From NCBI RefSeq assembly GCF_025979705.1, contig NZ_CP110136.1, forward strand, positions 1,674,001-1,738,000: 64,000 nucleotides of DNA, written 5' to 3'. The position numbers were made by a program, and so were the translations under genes. Position 1 is the stretch's first letter. The number at the start of each line of letters is the position of its first letter. Source of the DNA: Hymenobacter sp. YIM 151858-1 (GTDB lineage: Bacteria > Bacteroidota > Bacteroidia > Cytophagales > Hymenobacteraceae). Under the pieces are notes generated by a model that saw only the letters and a program-made list of their open reading frames with translations, was not told the DNA's origin and ran no database searches. Of the stretch, positions 16,830 to 25,665 are shown one piece after another.

Positions 16830-17759
16830 CTACTTTTGCTCGGTGTAGTTCTGGAAAGTGTACAAAAAGCCCAACGACAGCGTTTGGCTGGCCTGAATCT
16901 TTTTGTCCTGATCGTAATCGTAGAGGCCAATCCCGGTTATGGCCACGTTGATGTAGCGGTTCACTTTTGCGGTTACAGCCAAATCGAGCCGGTGGTCGAT
17001 TTGGCGCCAATTCAGCTTTTCGTAGTTGGCAAACAGCAGGTAGCGGCCTTTCAGGGTCACGTTTTCCATGATTTGCTTATCGAACTCCGAGAGTACCTGC
17101 AGCGCCAGTATTTCGTAGCGCACCTGGCGGGGCGGGCGCACTCCGTAGGGGGTTTCGCCCACGCCTGCCACAAAGCGCCCGGGGTCGTCGACGATGGTGA
17201 TGCGCGGCGAAAACGGCGAGAGGCGCAGCTTAAAGTAGGTGGTTGGGTGGTACTCGAAGCCGTACGACGCCGTGATGAAAGCCGGCGCAAACCACGACGA
17301 CACGAACCGGGCCCGCTCGTTGCCGGAGGCATCTTTGCTGTACTCGTAGCCGGGGGCGAATTGCGTGAGCAAGTTCAGCGAGGCAAACAGGTCCCAGTCG
17401 GAGCTGATGCTGTAGCCGTATTTGGTATCGAGGAACAAGCGGTCGAGGTTTTTGCGGTAACCCTGCCCTTTGTTCTGGGCAAACGCAAAAAGCAAATCGG
17501 CCTGGTTATCCCAGCTGTTGCGGCCCACGCGGTAGTTGGCCTGCGTGTTGAGCAAGGCGTTCAGCCCCAAAAAGCTAACCCCGCCGCCCTTCCAGTTGTC
17601 GGAAAGCAGCGCCTGGCTGAAGTTGAGCGAACCCTTCAGCTTGGTGCGCCACGGCGAAACGGTATCGGCCGGGGCAGTAAGGGATAGTTGTGCTTAAGCG
17701 TTTCCGGCATTCGCGAGCAGGCACAGGGCCAGCAACCAATGCGTAGTTTTCCATTTCAT
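16830..17759 (-). pseudogene. DUF3078 outer-membrane-type protein, interrupted by an in-frame stop at the signal-peptide end
   Basis: Read from the ATG at 17759 the gene gives a clear signal peptide (MKWKTTHWLLALCLLANAG), then NA. Codon 22 is a TAA stop (17694-17696), and the same frame continues without interruption to 16830. The continuation reads AQLSLTAPADTVSPWRTKLK and then the DUF3078 family body (FSQALLSDNWKGGGVSFLGL, WDLFASLNLLTQFAPGYEY, FKLRLSPFSPRITIVDDPG) to a beta-strand end near TLSLGFLYTFQNYTEQK. The TAA most likely arose from CAA, since Ala-Gln-Ala is a common cleavage site. As written, no full protein can be made; an internal TTG at 17570 would give a product without a signal peptide. 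A sequencing error cannot be excluded. Confidence 0.85.
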
Positions 17760-17945
17760 AGCGCGGCAATTTTGTTGAGCCCGGCCAAGGCCAGGCGCAG
17801 GCCAATGGCACGCCCTGGCAAACCTCAAAGCCAGTTGAGCCTGAAATAAGTCAAAAGAATCTTACTTGGGTTTATTGATTATCCTGAATAAGTGTTCTGG
17901 AGTCGCATTCTTGAACTCTGCTCCGGCTTTGGCTGTCGGGGGTGA

Positions 17946-18761
17946 ATGCGTAAGACCACCTTGCCACTGCTCGCCGGCGCGTTGCTGTTGGGCGCCTCGG
18001 GCCACCTGCACGCCCAAAGCCCCGAAACGCACGACAACCTCGATGCGCCCTTCGTGCGCAACCTCCGGCCCGACCGCCCCGGCCAAACCGTAACCACCAG
18101 CATGCTGCGGCCCGGCCAGTTTCAGGTGGAGGCCGGTACCCAGCGCCTCGTGCCTGGCGCGGGCCTGGGCACCACCCGTTCGTTGGGGCTGCTGCGCGTC
18201 GGGTTTTTCAACCACATGGAGTTGCGGCTTGCGCAAGCCTACGTGCACCAACAGCCCCGGCCCACCCGGGAGGGCGCGCCGGTAGCGGCGTACGGCCTGG
18301 CCCCGCTTACCCTAGGTGCCAAATGGCTGGCCTCGACGCGACAGGATGCCCGCTCGCAGGTGGTGTTTCTGACGGAGCTTACCCTGCCCAAAACCGGCGA
18401 CCAAAGCCTGCATTTAGCCAAGCCCCTGGCCGCAGCCCGGGCGCTGGTATCGCAACAAATCGGGCGGCGCTACGGGCTAGAAGCCAACCTGGGGTTCAGC
18501 CAAAGCGGTTTCCGGGCTGCCGATACCAAGCAAGGGCAGTTTCTGTACACGCTGGCCCTAAACGGCCCCCTAGGTAAGCGGTTCGGCTTTTTTGCCGAGG
18601 GCTACGGCACCGGGCGCGGCAGCTACCAGTACGGCACCACCGCGGGCCTTAACTGGCGCCCCCTGCCCGGCCTGCGCCTCGATGTAACCGCCGGCCGAAC
18701 CCTTACGGGGCCCAGCAGCACCAGCTTTGGCGGCGGCGTAAGCGTGCGGTTGCCGCAGTAA
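17946..18761 (+). CDS. Predicted outer-membrane beta-barrel protein (transporter-like)
   Basis: 271 residues with a signal peptide (MRKTTLPLLAGALLLGASG, cleaved after HLHAQ). The body resembles the family annotated as 'transporter', MetA-pathway-like outer-membrane proteins: LRPDRPGQTVTTSMLRPGQF, QVEAGTQRLVPG, and amphipathic strands ending in GGGVSVRLPQ. Most likely an outer-membrane barrel of about 10-12 strands, with substrate unknown. It ends at a 24-bp perfect hairpin shared with the convergent gene. Confidence 0.75.
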   Translation: MRKTTLPLLAGALLLGASGHLHAQSPETHDNLDAPFVRNLRPDRPGQTVTTSMLRPGQFQVEAGTQRLVPGAGLGTTRSLGLLRVGFFNHMELRLAQAYVHQQPRPTREGAPVAAYGLAPLTLGAKWLASTRQDARSQVVFLTELTLPKTGDQSLHLAKPLAAARALVSQQIGRRYGLEANLGFSQSGFRAADTKQGQFLYTLALNGPLGKRFGFFAEGYGTGRGSYQYGTTAGLNWRPLPGLRLDVTAGRTLTGPSSTSFGGGVSVRLPQ

Positions 18762-18781
18762 CCAGCAGGCACCTATGCACG

Positions 18782-18833
18782 GCCTACCAACAACGAGGGC
18801 GCCCCGATTGGGGCGCCCTCGTTGTTGGTAGGC
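18782..18833. terminator. 24-bp perfect bidirectional hairpin
   Basis: Arms 18782-18805 and 18110-18133 equivalents on the plus line (18810-18833) are exact reverse complements of 24 bp with a 4-base loop. It lies between the ends of two convergent genes. The arms contain CAACAA and TTGTTG near the base rather than a T-run. Confidence 0.88.
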
Positions 18834-18844
18834 GAAAACGCAGC

Positions 18845-19576
18845 CTACTTGGCGTCGAGCTGCGCAACGGCTTTGCGCAGTTCGTCTTCATTCCTAACAG
18901 TCAGCTTCAGGCTTCGAAAACGTTCGGCCTCGCTTTTGGATAATACGGTTTCGAGCTGTTTGCTGCCGGGCTTGCTGATACGGGCCAATTTTCCATCAGG
19001 CAGTTTCAGATAAAGCTCGGTTGCATCCTGCAGTTCGTTGTAGTCGCGACCCGAACCGTAAGCTTGGTTCATGTCATTCTTGATGAACACTTTACGCGGC
19101 AGCTTGTAGAGCGCGTATTGCCCTTCGGGCCGGGCGTAGAGCACCTCCACAAACGCATCTTTAATCACCACCGGTGGGTTGGCCAAGCGCTGGTACCAGT
19201 GCTCTACCGGTCCGTTGGGGCCTGTTTCGCGCAGCATAAACCGGTCTACCTGGCTCAGATCAATCATGATTGAATCCTTGCTCGGCCGCAATGCCAAAAG
19301 CCGCTGGCCGAAGGCATCGTACTTCATGGGCAAATCGGAGGCCTGCACGCCCCGGCGCATGTACACCACGCCTGGCAGCCAGCGCGGTACCGTGTAGGGA
19401 GTACCCTTCATGCCCACGTAGCGATTATCGTAGGCCACGGCCATTCCGTAGGCGCCCAAGCGCCCGGCGGCCGCAAGATTGTCGTTGGCGGCTTGGCCCG
19501 AGAGTACGGTGGGGTTCGTTTGCGCCATAGCGGGCAAGGCTGCCGTGGCTAACAAACCAATCAACAATCGTTTCAT
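18845..19576 (-). CDS. Secreted hypothetical protein
   Basis: 243 residues with a signal peptide (MKRLLIGLLATAALPAMAQ). The mature protein has no domain I can name. It contains repeated short beta-like stretches (YMRRGVQASDLPMKYDAFG, VEVLYARPEGQYALYKL) of a type frequent in Hymenobacter secreted proteins, where they are hypothetical. The C-terminus is charged and helical (ELRKAVAQLDAK). It lies immediately downstream of the pyruvate carboxylase gene on the same strand (24 bases), so co-transcription is possible. Confidence 0.65.
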   Translation of the reverse strand: MKRLLIGLLATAALPAMAQTNPTVLSGQAANDNLAAAGRLGAYGMAVAYDNRYVGMKGTPYTVPRWLPGVVYMRRGVQASDLPMKYDAFGQRLLALRPSKDSIMIDLSQVDRFMLRETGPNGPVEHWYQRLANPPVVIKDAFVEVLYARPEGQYALYKLPRKVFIKNDMNQAYGSGRDYNELQDATELYLKLPDGKLARISKPGSKQLETVLSKSEAERFRSLKLTVRNEDELRKAVAQLDAK

Positions 19577-19600
19577 GGTAGTGGTGCGGGTAATGGTAGC

Positions 19601-22600
19601 TTAGTTCTCGCCCAATGTAAGCACCAAATCATCAGCATTCACCAGGGTGCCTTCGTTCAGGTTTACCAGCTGCACGCTGGCATCGGCGGGGGCCGTAATG
19701 GTGGTTTCCATCTTCATGGCCTCGATGATGAACAGCGGCGTGTTGCGCTTTACTTTCTGGCCGCTTTCAACCAGCACCTTCGAGAGCAGGCCTTGCAGCG
19801 GCGCGCCAATCTGGCGCGGGTTGGCTTTGTCGGCTTTGGGGTTCGATACGGTTTTTACCTCCACCGACCGGTCGCGGATTTCGAGGTTGCGCGTCTGGCC
19901 ATTCAGGGTGAAGAAGATGGTGCGGCAGCCGTCGTCGTTAACGGTACCCACCGACTGCAGGCGCACGATAATGCTCTTGCCGCGGGCGATGTCGATGATG
20001 GTTTCTTCGCCCGGTTTAAGGCCGTAGAAGAACACCCGCGTGGGCACCACCGAAACGTCGCCGTACTGCTGCAGGTGCTTCCAGTACTGCTCGAACACTT
20101 TCGGGTAGAGCAGCCACGAGAGCAGATCGGTGAAGCGGGCACCGGGGCCAAACTTCTCCTGAAACCGCGCCCACTCCTTGTCGAAGTCGATGGGCTTGAG
20201 GTGCTCGTTGGGGCGGTCGGTGAAGGGCTTTTCGTCCTTCAGAATAATCTTTTGAAGCTCGTGGGGCCAGCCGCCTTCGGGCTGCCCGATGTCGCCGCGG
20301 AACAGCTCGCGCACCGACTCGGGGAAGCTGATGGTGTGGCCTTTCGTGAGCACATCTTCGGTGGTGAGGTTGTTCGACACCAGGAACAAAGCCATGTCGC
20401 CCACTACCTTCGACGAGGGCGTCACCTTCACGATGTCGCCGAACAGCTCGTTTACTTCGGCGAAGGTTTGCTTGATGAGCTCAAACTTATCGAGCAAGCC
20501 CAGGCCCGCCGCCTGCGGGCGCAGGTTGGAGTACTGCCCGCCGGGAATTTCGTGCTGGAATACTTCCGAAGTACCCGCCTTCAGGCCCGACTCAAACGGG
20601 TAGTAGTAGTCGCGTACGGTTTCGAAGTAGTTCGAGAACTCGTTGAGGCTGTGCTGGTCGAACTCGCGGTGGCGCTCGGTGCCGCGCAGCATCTCCACCA
20701 CCGAGTTGAAGTTGGGCTGCGAGGTAAGGCCCGAAAGGGAACCGATGGCAACGTCGATTACATCCACGCCGGCTTCTACGGCCTTCAGGTAAGTGGCCGG
20801 CTGCAACGACGAGGTATCGTGGGTGTGCAGGTGAATGGGCATGCTCACGGTTTCGCGCAGCGCCGTGATGAGCTCGGTGGCGGCGTAGGGCTTCAGCAGG
20901 CCCGCCATGTCCTTGATGCACAGGATGTGCGCACCGGCGTCTTCGATTTGCTTGGCCAGGCGCAGGTAGTACTCAAGGTTGTACTTGTGGTTGCGCTTGG
21001 GGTCGAGGATGTCGCCGGTGTAGCAAATGGCGGCTTCGGCTAGGCCTTGGGTTTTGTTGCGCACGAAGCCGATGCAGGCCTCCATGCCCTTCATCCAGTT
21101 CAGCGAATCGAAGATGCGGAACACATCGACGCCGGTTTCCCAGGCTTGCTGCACAAAGCGCTCCGTCAGGTTATCGGGGTAGGCTTTATAGCCCACGCCG
21201 TTGGCCCCGCGGATGAGCATCTGCAGCAGAATATTGGGCACGGCTTCGCGAATCTTGGCCAGTCGGTCCCAGGGGTCTTCTTTCAGAAAACGCATGGCCA
21301 CATCGAAGGTGGCGCCGCCCCAGCACTCGAGCGAGAAGGTTTGCGGGTGCTGGCGGGCGTAGCGGTCGGCCACCTTCAGCATATCGAAGCTGCGCATGCG
21401 CGTAGCCAGCAGGCTCTGGTGCGCGTCGCGGAAGGTGGTGTCGGTGTAGTGAATGAGCGGATCCTGGCGCAGCCATTGCGCAAAGCCTTCGGGCCCTAGG
21501 TCGGTGAGGCGCTGCTTAGTGCCGGGGGGCACGGCCGAAAGCGGCGGGGTAATGGCCCAGCCGGGTTCGTTGTTGGGCTGAAACGAGCCCGACGCTGCCT
21601 GCCAGCCCGCAACGTGATTTACTTGCGGCAGCTTGGGTTTGGGCAGCTCCTTCTTCGGGTCGACGTGGCCTTTTACGTCGGCGTTGCCGTTCACAATCAA
21701 ATCACCCAGGAACTCGAGCAGGCGCGTGCCGCGGTCGAGGCGCGGCTTAAACTTGAACAGCTCCTGGTGGTCTTTGATGAAGTCGACGTTGGCTTGCCCG
21801 GCCACAAACTCGGGGTGGGCAATGATGTTCTGCAGAAACTGAATGTTGGTGCGCACGCCGCGTACCCGGAACTCGTCGAGGGTGCGCTGCATCTTTTGGG
21901 CGGCACCTTCGAGCGTGGGCGCGTGGGCCGACACCTTCACCAGGAGCGAGTCGAAGAAGGGCGAAATCTTTACGCCCTGGTACACCGAGCCTTGGTCGAG
22001 GCGGATGCCGAAACCACCGGCCGAGCGGTACGCCACGATGGTGCCGTAGTCGGGCTTGAAGTCGTTTTCGGGGTCTTCGGTGGTGATGCGGCACTGAATG
22101 GCGTAGCCGATTTTCAGCGGCTTCACATCGGGGCCCAGGCCAATTTCGGGGTCCGAAAGGCGGCGCCCGTCGGCAATGTGCAGCTGCGTTTTGATCAGGT
22201 CGATGCCCGTAATCATTTCGGTTACGGTGTGCTCTACCTGAATGCGGGGGTTTACCTCGATGAAGTAGATGCGGTCGTGCTCGGGGTTCACCAAGAACTC
22301 CACGGTGCCCACGTTGTTGTAGCCTACCGCTTTACCTAGGCGCAGCGAGTACTCGTAGAGCAGGTGGCGCATGTGGTCGGGCAGGTTCAGCGAGGGGGCC
22401 ACTTCGACCACCTTCTGGTAACGGCGCTGCACCGAGCAGTCGCGCTCGTACAAGTGAATGATGTTGCCGTGGGTATCGGCCACCAGCTGCACCTCAATGT
22501 GCTTGGGGCGCTCCACAAACTTCTCGAGGAACACGGTGTCGTCGCCGAACGCCTTTTTGGCTTCGTTGCGGGCCTCAAAAAAGCCTTTCTCCAGCTGCTC

Positions 22601-23128
22601 GTCGTCGCGAATTACGCGCATGCCGCGGCCACCGCCACCGGCCGCCGCTTTCAGCATCACGGGGTAGCCAATTTGGTGGGCTTCGTCGCGGGCTACCTCG
22701 TAGCTGGTGAGGGGCTGCTGGCTGCTTTCAATGATGGGCACCTGGCAGCGCACGGCCACTTCCTTGGCGCGCACTTTATCACCTAGGGCTTCCATTACCT
22801 CGGGGCGCGGCCCCACAAACGTAATACCTTCTTCGCCGCAGCGCCGGGCAAAAGTGGCGTTTTCCGACAGGAAACCGTAGCCGGGGTGAATGGCATCGAC
22901 GCCGTTGGCTTTGGCCACCCGCAGTATCTCCTCAATGTCGAGGTAGGGCTTCAGCGGGTCCTCGTCGCGGCCCACCTGGTAGGCCTCGTCGGCCTTGTAG
23001 CGGTGCAACGAGTAGCGGTCCTCGTAGGTGTAAATCGCGACGGTCTGGATGCCTAGCTCGGTGGCGGCGCGCAGCACGCGAATCGCAATTTCACCGCGGT
23101 TCGCGACGAGTAGTTTGCGGATGTTCAT
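19601..23128 (-). CDS. pyc: Pyruvate carboxylase
   Basis: 1175 residues, the normal length of the single-chain enzyme that turns pyruvate into oxaloacetate with ATP and biotin. Domains in order are: biotin carboxylase (1-450; AAAGGGGRGMRVIRDDEQL, FIEVNPRIQVEHTVTEMITG), carboxyltransferase of the HMGL-like TIM-barrel type (about 560-830; DTTFRDAHQSLLATRMRS, LHTHDTS), the PC-specific linker domain, and the biotinyl domain with EAMKMET and the biotinyl Lys at 1139. It refills the TCA cycle. The gene stands alone apart from the small downstream secreted-protein gene, and its start is divergent from an SDR gene across 323 bases. Confidence 0.97.
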   Translation of the reverse strand: MNIRKLLVANRGEIAIRVLRAATELGIQTVAIYTYEDRYSLHRYKADEAYQVGRDEDPLKPYLDIEEILRVAKANGVDAIHPGYGFLSENATFARRCGEEGITFVGPRPEVMEALGDKVRAKEVAVRCQVPIIESSQQPLTSYEVARDEAHQIGYPVMLKAAAGGGGRGMRVIRDDEQLEKGFFEARNEAKKAFGDDTVFLEKFVERPKHIEVQLVADTHGNIIHLYERDCSVQRRYQKVVEVAPSLNLPDHMRHLLYEYSLRLGKAVGYNNVGTVEFLVNPEHDRIYFIEVNPRIQVEHTVTEMITGIDLIKTQLHIADGRRLSDPEIGLGPDVKPLKIGYAIQCRITTEDPENDFKPDYGTIVAYRSAGGFGIRLDQGSVYQGVKISPFFDSLLVKVSAHAPTLEGAAQKMQRTLDEFRVRGVRTNIQFLQNIIAHPEFVAGQANVDFIKDHQELFKFKPRLDRGTRLLEFLGDLIVNGNADVKGHVDPKKELPKPKLPQVNHVAGWQAASGSFQPNNEPGWAITPPLSAVPPGTKQRLTDLGPEGFAQWLRQDPLIHYTDTTFRDAHQSLLATRMRSFDMLKVADRYARQHPQTFSLECWGGATFDVAMRFLKEDPWDRLAKIREAVPNILLQMLIRGANGVGYKAYPDNLTERFVQQAWETGVDVFRIFDSLNWMKGMEACIGFVRNKTQGLAEAAICYTGDILDPKRNHKYNLEYYLRLAKQIEDAGAHILCIKDMAGLLKPYAATELITALRETVSMPIHLHTHDTSSLQPATYLKAVEAGVDVIDVAIGSLSGLTSQPNFNSVVEMLRGTERHREFDQHSLNEFSNYFETVRDYYYPFESGLKAGTSEVFQHEIPGGQYSNLRPQAAGLGLLDKFELIKQTFAEVNELFGDIVKVTPSSKVVGDMALFLVSNNLTTEDVLTKGHTISFPESVRELFRGDIGQPEGGWPHELQKIILKDEKPFTDRPNEHLKPIDFDKEWARFQEKFGPGARFTDLLSWLLYPKVFEQYWKHLQQYGDVSVVPTRVFFYGLKPGEETIIDIARGKSIIVRLQSVGTVNDDGCRTIFFTLNGQTRNLEIRDRSVEVKTVSNPKADKANPRQIGAPLQGLLSKVLVESGQKVKRNTPLFIIEAMKMETTITAPADASVQLVNLNEGTLVNADDLVLTLGEN

Positions 23129-23451
23129 AACTCGGTTGTGGTAGTGGAGGAATGCAGGGATTGGGTCGAAGCTACGTAAAACAGCATGCTTCCGTCGAGC
23201 TTGTTGGTAGGCAAGCCGAACAATATTGCGCAGTTAATTTATAATAACTAAGCAAGATCAGCTTGACTTAAAGCAATTTATCTGCGTCGCAAAAATTTCG
23301 GCGCTGCAGCTACATAGCCCAGCGAAATAGCTATTACACAACAATTTGATAACACTGGGCGCGGCATTGGCTAAGGACGCGCCCTGGGTGCCGGCAAACC
23401 TTACCGCCACCTAGGGGTTGTTTCGGGGTTCCGCAACCCCAACCCCACGGC
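23129..23451. other. Divergent intergenic region between pyc and SDR
   Basis: 323 bases, A/T-rich in the first 220 (around 23215-23345), as expected for two opposing promoters. No exact TAnnTTTG element was found on either strand. Close to the SDR start there is a small hairpin-like stretch (GGGGTTG ... CAACCCC, about 23415-23441) and one CCTAGG at 23410. I see no gene here. Confidence 0.4.
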
Positions 23452-24165
23452 ATGGATTTCTCCGGCAAAACCATTTTGGTCGTTGGTGCCTCCTCGGGCA
23501 TCGGCCTGGCTACGGCCCAACTGCTTCAGCAACAAGGCGCCACGCTTATTACGGCCTCGCGCCACCAATCCGCCGAGCTGCAAGCCCTGGGCGCCCAGCA
23601 CCTCCCCCTCGACGTAACCCAGTTTGAGGCCGCCGCCCTCGACGGCTTGCCCGAGGTGCTGCACGGCGTGGTGTACTGTCCCGGCTCTATTTTGCTGCGG
23701 CCCTTCGAGCGCCTGGGAGCCGAGCAGTTCCGGGCAGACTTTGAGCTGAATGTGGTGGGGGCCGTGCAGGTGCTGCAGGCCTGCATGAAGCGCCTGAAGA
23801 AAGCCGGCAACGCCGCGGTTGTGCTGTTTAGCACGGTGGCGGCTTACAACGGCATGCCCTTCCACGCGAGCATTGCCACGGCCAAGGCAGCGCTGGAGGG
23901 CCTAACCCGCTCGTTGGCCTCGGAGTACGCCGGCAGCGGCATTCGGGTAAATGCCTTGGCGCCTTCGCTCACCAACACTCCGCTGGCCGCGGCTTTATTG
24001 AACACGCCCGAAAAGCAGGAAGCCGGCGCCAAGCGCCACCCCTTGCAGCGCGTGGGCCAGCCTACCGATTTGGCGGAGTCGGCCGCTTTCTTGCTCTCCG
24101 ATGCGGCTAGCTTCATTACGGGTCAGATCATCCGCGTCGACGGCGGTTACTCCACGCTGAAGTAG
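23452..24165 (+). CDS. SDR-fold protein lacking the catalytic Tyr
   Basis: 237 residues with a normal SDR nucleotide-binding start (VVGASSGIGLATAQLL) and the usual C-terminal SFITGQIIRVDGGYS. The active site is unusual. In the segment FHASIATAKAALEGLTRSLA, the residue four before the catalytic Lys is Ile rather than Tyr, and the preceding serine strand reads LFSTVAAYN. Most SDRs require the YxxxK pair, so this protein may have a changed mechanism or a non-enzymatic role. The gene precedes the photolyase gene on the same strand, 153 bases away, with an inverted repeat in between. Confidence 0.85.
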   Translation: MDFSGKTILVVGASSGIGLATAQLLQQQGATLITASRHQSAELQALGAQHLPLDVTQFEAAALDGLPEVLHGVVYCPGSILLRPFERLGAEQFRADFELNVVGAVQVLQACMKRLKKAGNAAVVLFSTVAAYNGMPFHASIATAKAALEGLTRSLASEYAGSGIRVNALAPSLTNTPLAAALLNTPEKQEAGAKRHPLQRVGQPTDLAESAAFLLSDAASFITGQIIRVDGGYSTLK

Positions 24166-24170
24166 CCGTC

Positions 24171-24313
24171 AGGACTTAGGGCTTGGTGGTTAGGACTTAG
24201 TTCGGGCAGCTGCTGGTTGCACAACATCCCGACGACTATCCGACACCGCAAGCTTGGCTTTAACAATCACCTGAGCGCCAGTCACTAAGCCCCAAGCCCT
24301 AACAACTAAGCCC
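24171..24313. repeat. Inverted repeat of GGACTTAG / GGGCTTGG words
   Basis: Left words at 24171-24200 (GGACTTAGGGCTTGG, GGTTAGGACTTAG) return as reverse complements at 24282-24313 (CACTAAGCCCCAAGCC, CTAACAACTAAGCCC). The arms are about 80 bases apart and imperfect. It fills the gap between an SDR gene and the photolyase gene. Confidence 0.65.
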
Positions 24314-24318
24314 TACCC

Positions 24319-25635
24319 ATGAAAATTGCGCTGTTCTGGCACCGCCGCGACTTCCGGCAGCACGATAACGCCGGCCTGACTGCCGCCCTGCAAAGCGGCC
24401 TGCCCGTGGTGCCGCTGTTCATCTACGACACCGACATCCTCGACTACGTGCCGCGCCCCCGCGATGCGCGCCTTACCTTTATTTATGATGAGGTGGAGCG
24501 CCTGGCCCGGCGAACCGAAGCCGCGGGCGGCACTTTTCTGGCCTACTATGGCAAGCCCGTGGAGGTGTTCCGGCAGCTGCTCGAGCGCCACGACCTAGGG
24601 GCGGTTTTCACCAACGAAGACTACGAGCCCTACGCCACCCAGCGCGACACCGAAGTAGCCGAGCTGCTGCAAAGCCGCGGCGTGCCTTTCAAAGCGTATA
24701 AGGATCAGGTCATCTTCGCCAAAAACGAGGTGCTCACCAAATCGGGCACGCCGCACAAGGCCTTTGGCATGTACCGCGACGCCTGGGAGGCCAAGCTGCG
24801 CGAGGAAGACCTGCGCCCCTACCCCTCGGCCGAGCTGTACCGGGCCGAGCACCTAGGGTGCCTGCCCGCGCCACCCCGCCCTACCCTCGAGCAAATGGGG
24901 TTTGAGCGCTTCGAGCAATACGTGCCCACGGCCGAAATACCGGCCGAAAACTTCGTGCGCGACTACCACCTTACCCGCGACCGGCTGGGGCTGGCCAACA
25001 GCAGCACGCGCCGCTCGGTGCACCTACGCTTTGGCACCCTGAGCGTGCGCGAGCTGATGCGCCAGGCCCACGAGTTCAACCCCAAGCTGCTGGCCGAGCT
25101 GGTGTGGCGCGACTACTACATGATGCTGATGTGGCACTTCCCCGACACGGCTCACGAAAGCTACAACCCTAGGTTGCGCCACGTGGAGTACCGCAACAAC
25201 GAGGAAGAATACCAGCGCTGGTGCGATGGGCAAACGGGCTACCCGCTGGTAGATGCCGGCATGCGCGAGCTAAACCAAACCGGCTTTCTGCACAACCGCG
25301 CCCGCATTGCCGTGGCTGGTTTCCTCAACAAGCACCTGCTCATTGATTGGCGCCTGGGCGAGCGGTATTTTGCCGATAAGCTGCTCGATTACGACCTGGC
25401 CCTGAACGTGGGCAACTGGCAGTGGGTGGCCGGCACCGGCGTGGTGGCCGCGCCGTGGTTCCGGGTGTTCAGCCCCGAGTCGCAGCTCCAAAAGTTCGAC
25501 CCCACGCTGGAGTACGTACGCCGCTGGGTGCCCGAGTACGGCACCAAGGCATATCCGGCCCCTATGGTCGACCACAAGTTTGCCCGCGAGCGGGCGGTGG
25601 CGGTGTTCCGTGCAGCTTATCACGCTGTAGTGTAA
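24319..25635 (+). CDS. phr: Deoxyribodipyrimidine photolyase / cryptochrome family
   Basis: 438 residues. The N-terminal photolyase domain (about 1-130; MKIALFWHRRDFRQHDNAGL) binds the antenna pigment. The FAD-binding domain (about 195-430) has STRRSVHLRFGTLSVREL, ELVWRDYYMMLMWHFPDT, WCDGQTGYPLVDAGMREL and NVGNWQWVAGTG. These are the class I CPD photolyase motifs, with the electron-transfer Trp residues at the expected places. It repairs UV-induced pyrimidine dimers in blue light. Hymenobacter species are often UV-tolerant, so this fits. It follows an SDR gene but shows no operon partner of its own. Confidence 0.92.
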   Translation: MKIALFWHRRDFRQHDNAGLTAALQSGLPVVPLFIYDTDILDYVPRPRDARLTFIYDEVERLARRTEAAGGTFLAYYGKPVEVFRQLLERHDLGAVFTNEDYEPYATQRDTEVAELLQSRGVPFKAYKDQVIFAKNEVLTKSGTPHKAFGMYRDAWEAKLREEDLRPYPSAELYRAEHLGCLPAPPRPTLEQMGFERFEQYVPTAEIPAENFVRDYHLTRDRLGLANSSTRRSVHLRFGTLSVRELMRQAHEFNPKLLAELVWRDYYMMLMWHFPDTAHESYNPRLRHVEYRNNEEEYQRWCDGQTGYPLVDAGMRELNQTGFLHNRARIAVAGFLNKHLLIDWRLGERYFADKLLDYDLALNVGNWQWVAGTGVVAAPWFRVFSPESQLQKFDPTLEYVRRWVPEYGTKAYPAPMVDHKFARERAVAVFRAAYHAVV

Positions 25636-25665
25636 GATGGTTGCCATCCATACATTTGCTGGAAC

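Noticed and set aside
19793-21043. A 416-codon open frame on the plus strand
   Set aside because: Antisense of pyruvate carboxylase, which shows all its domains on the minus strand.
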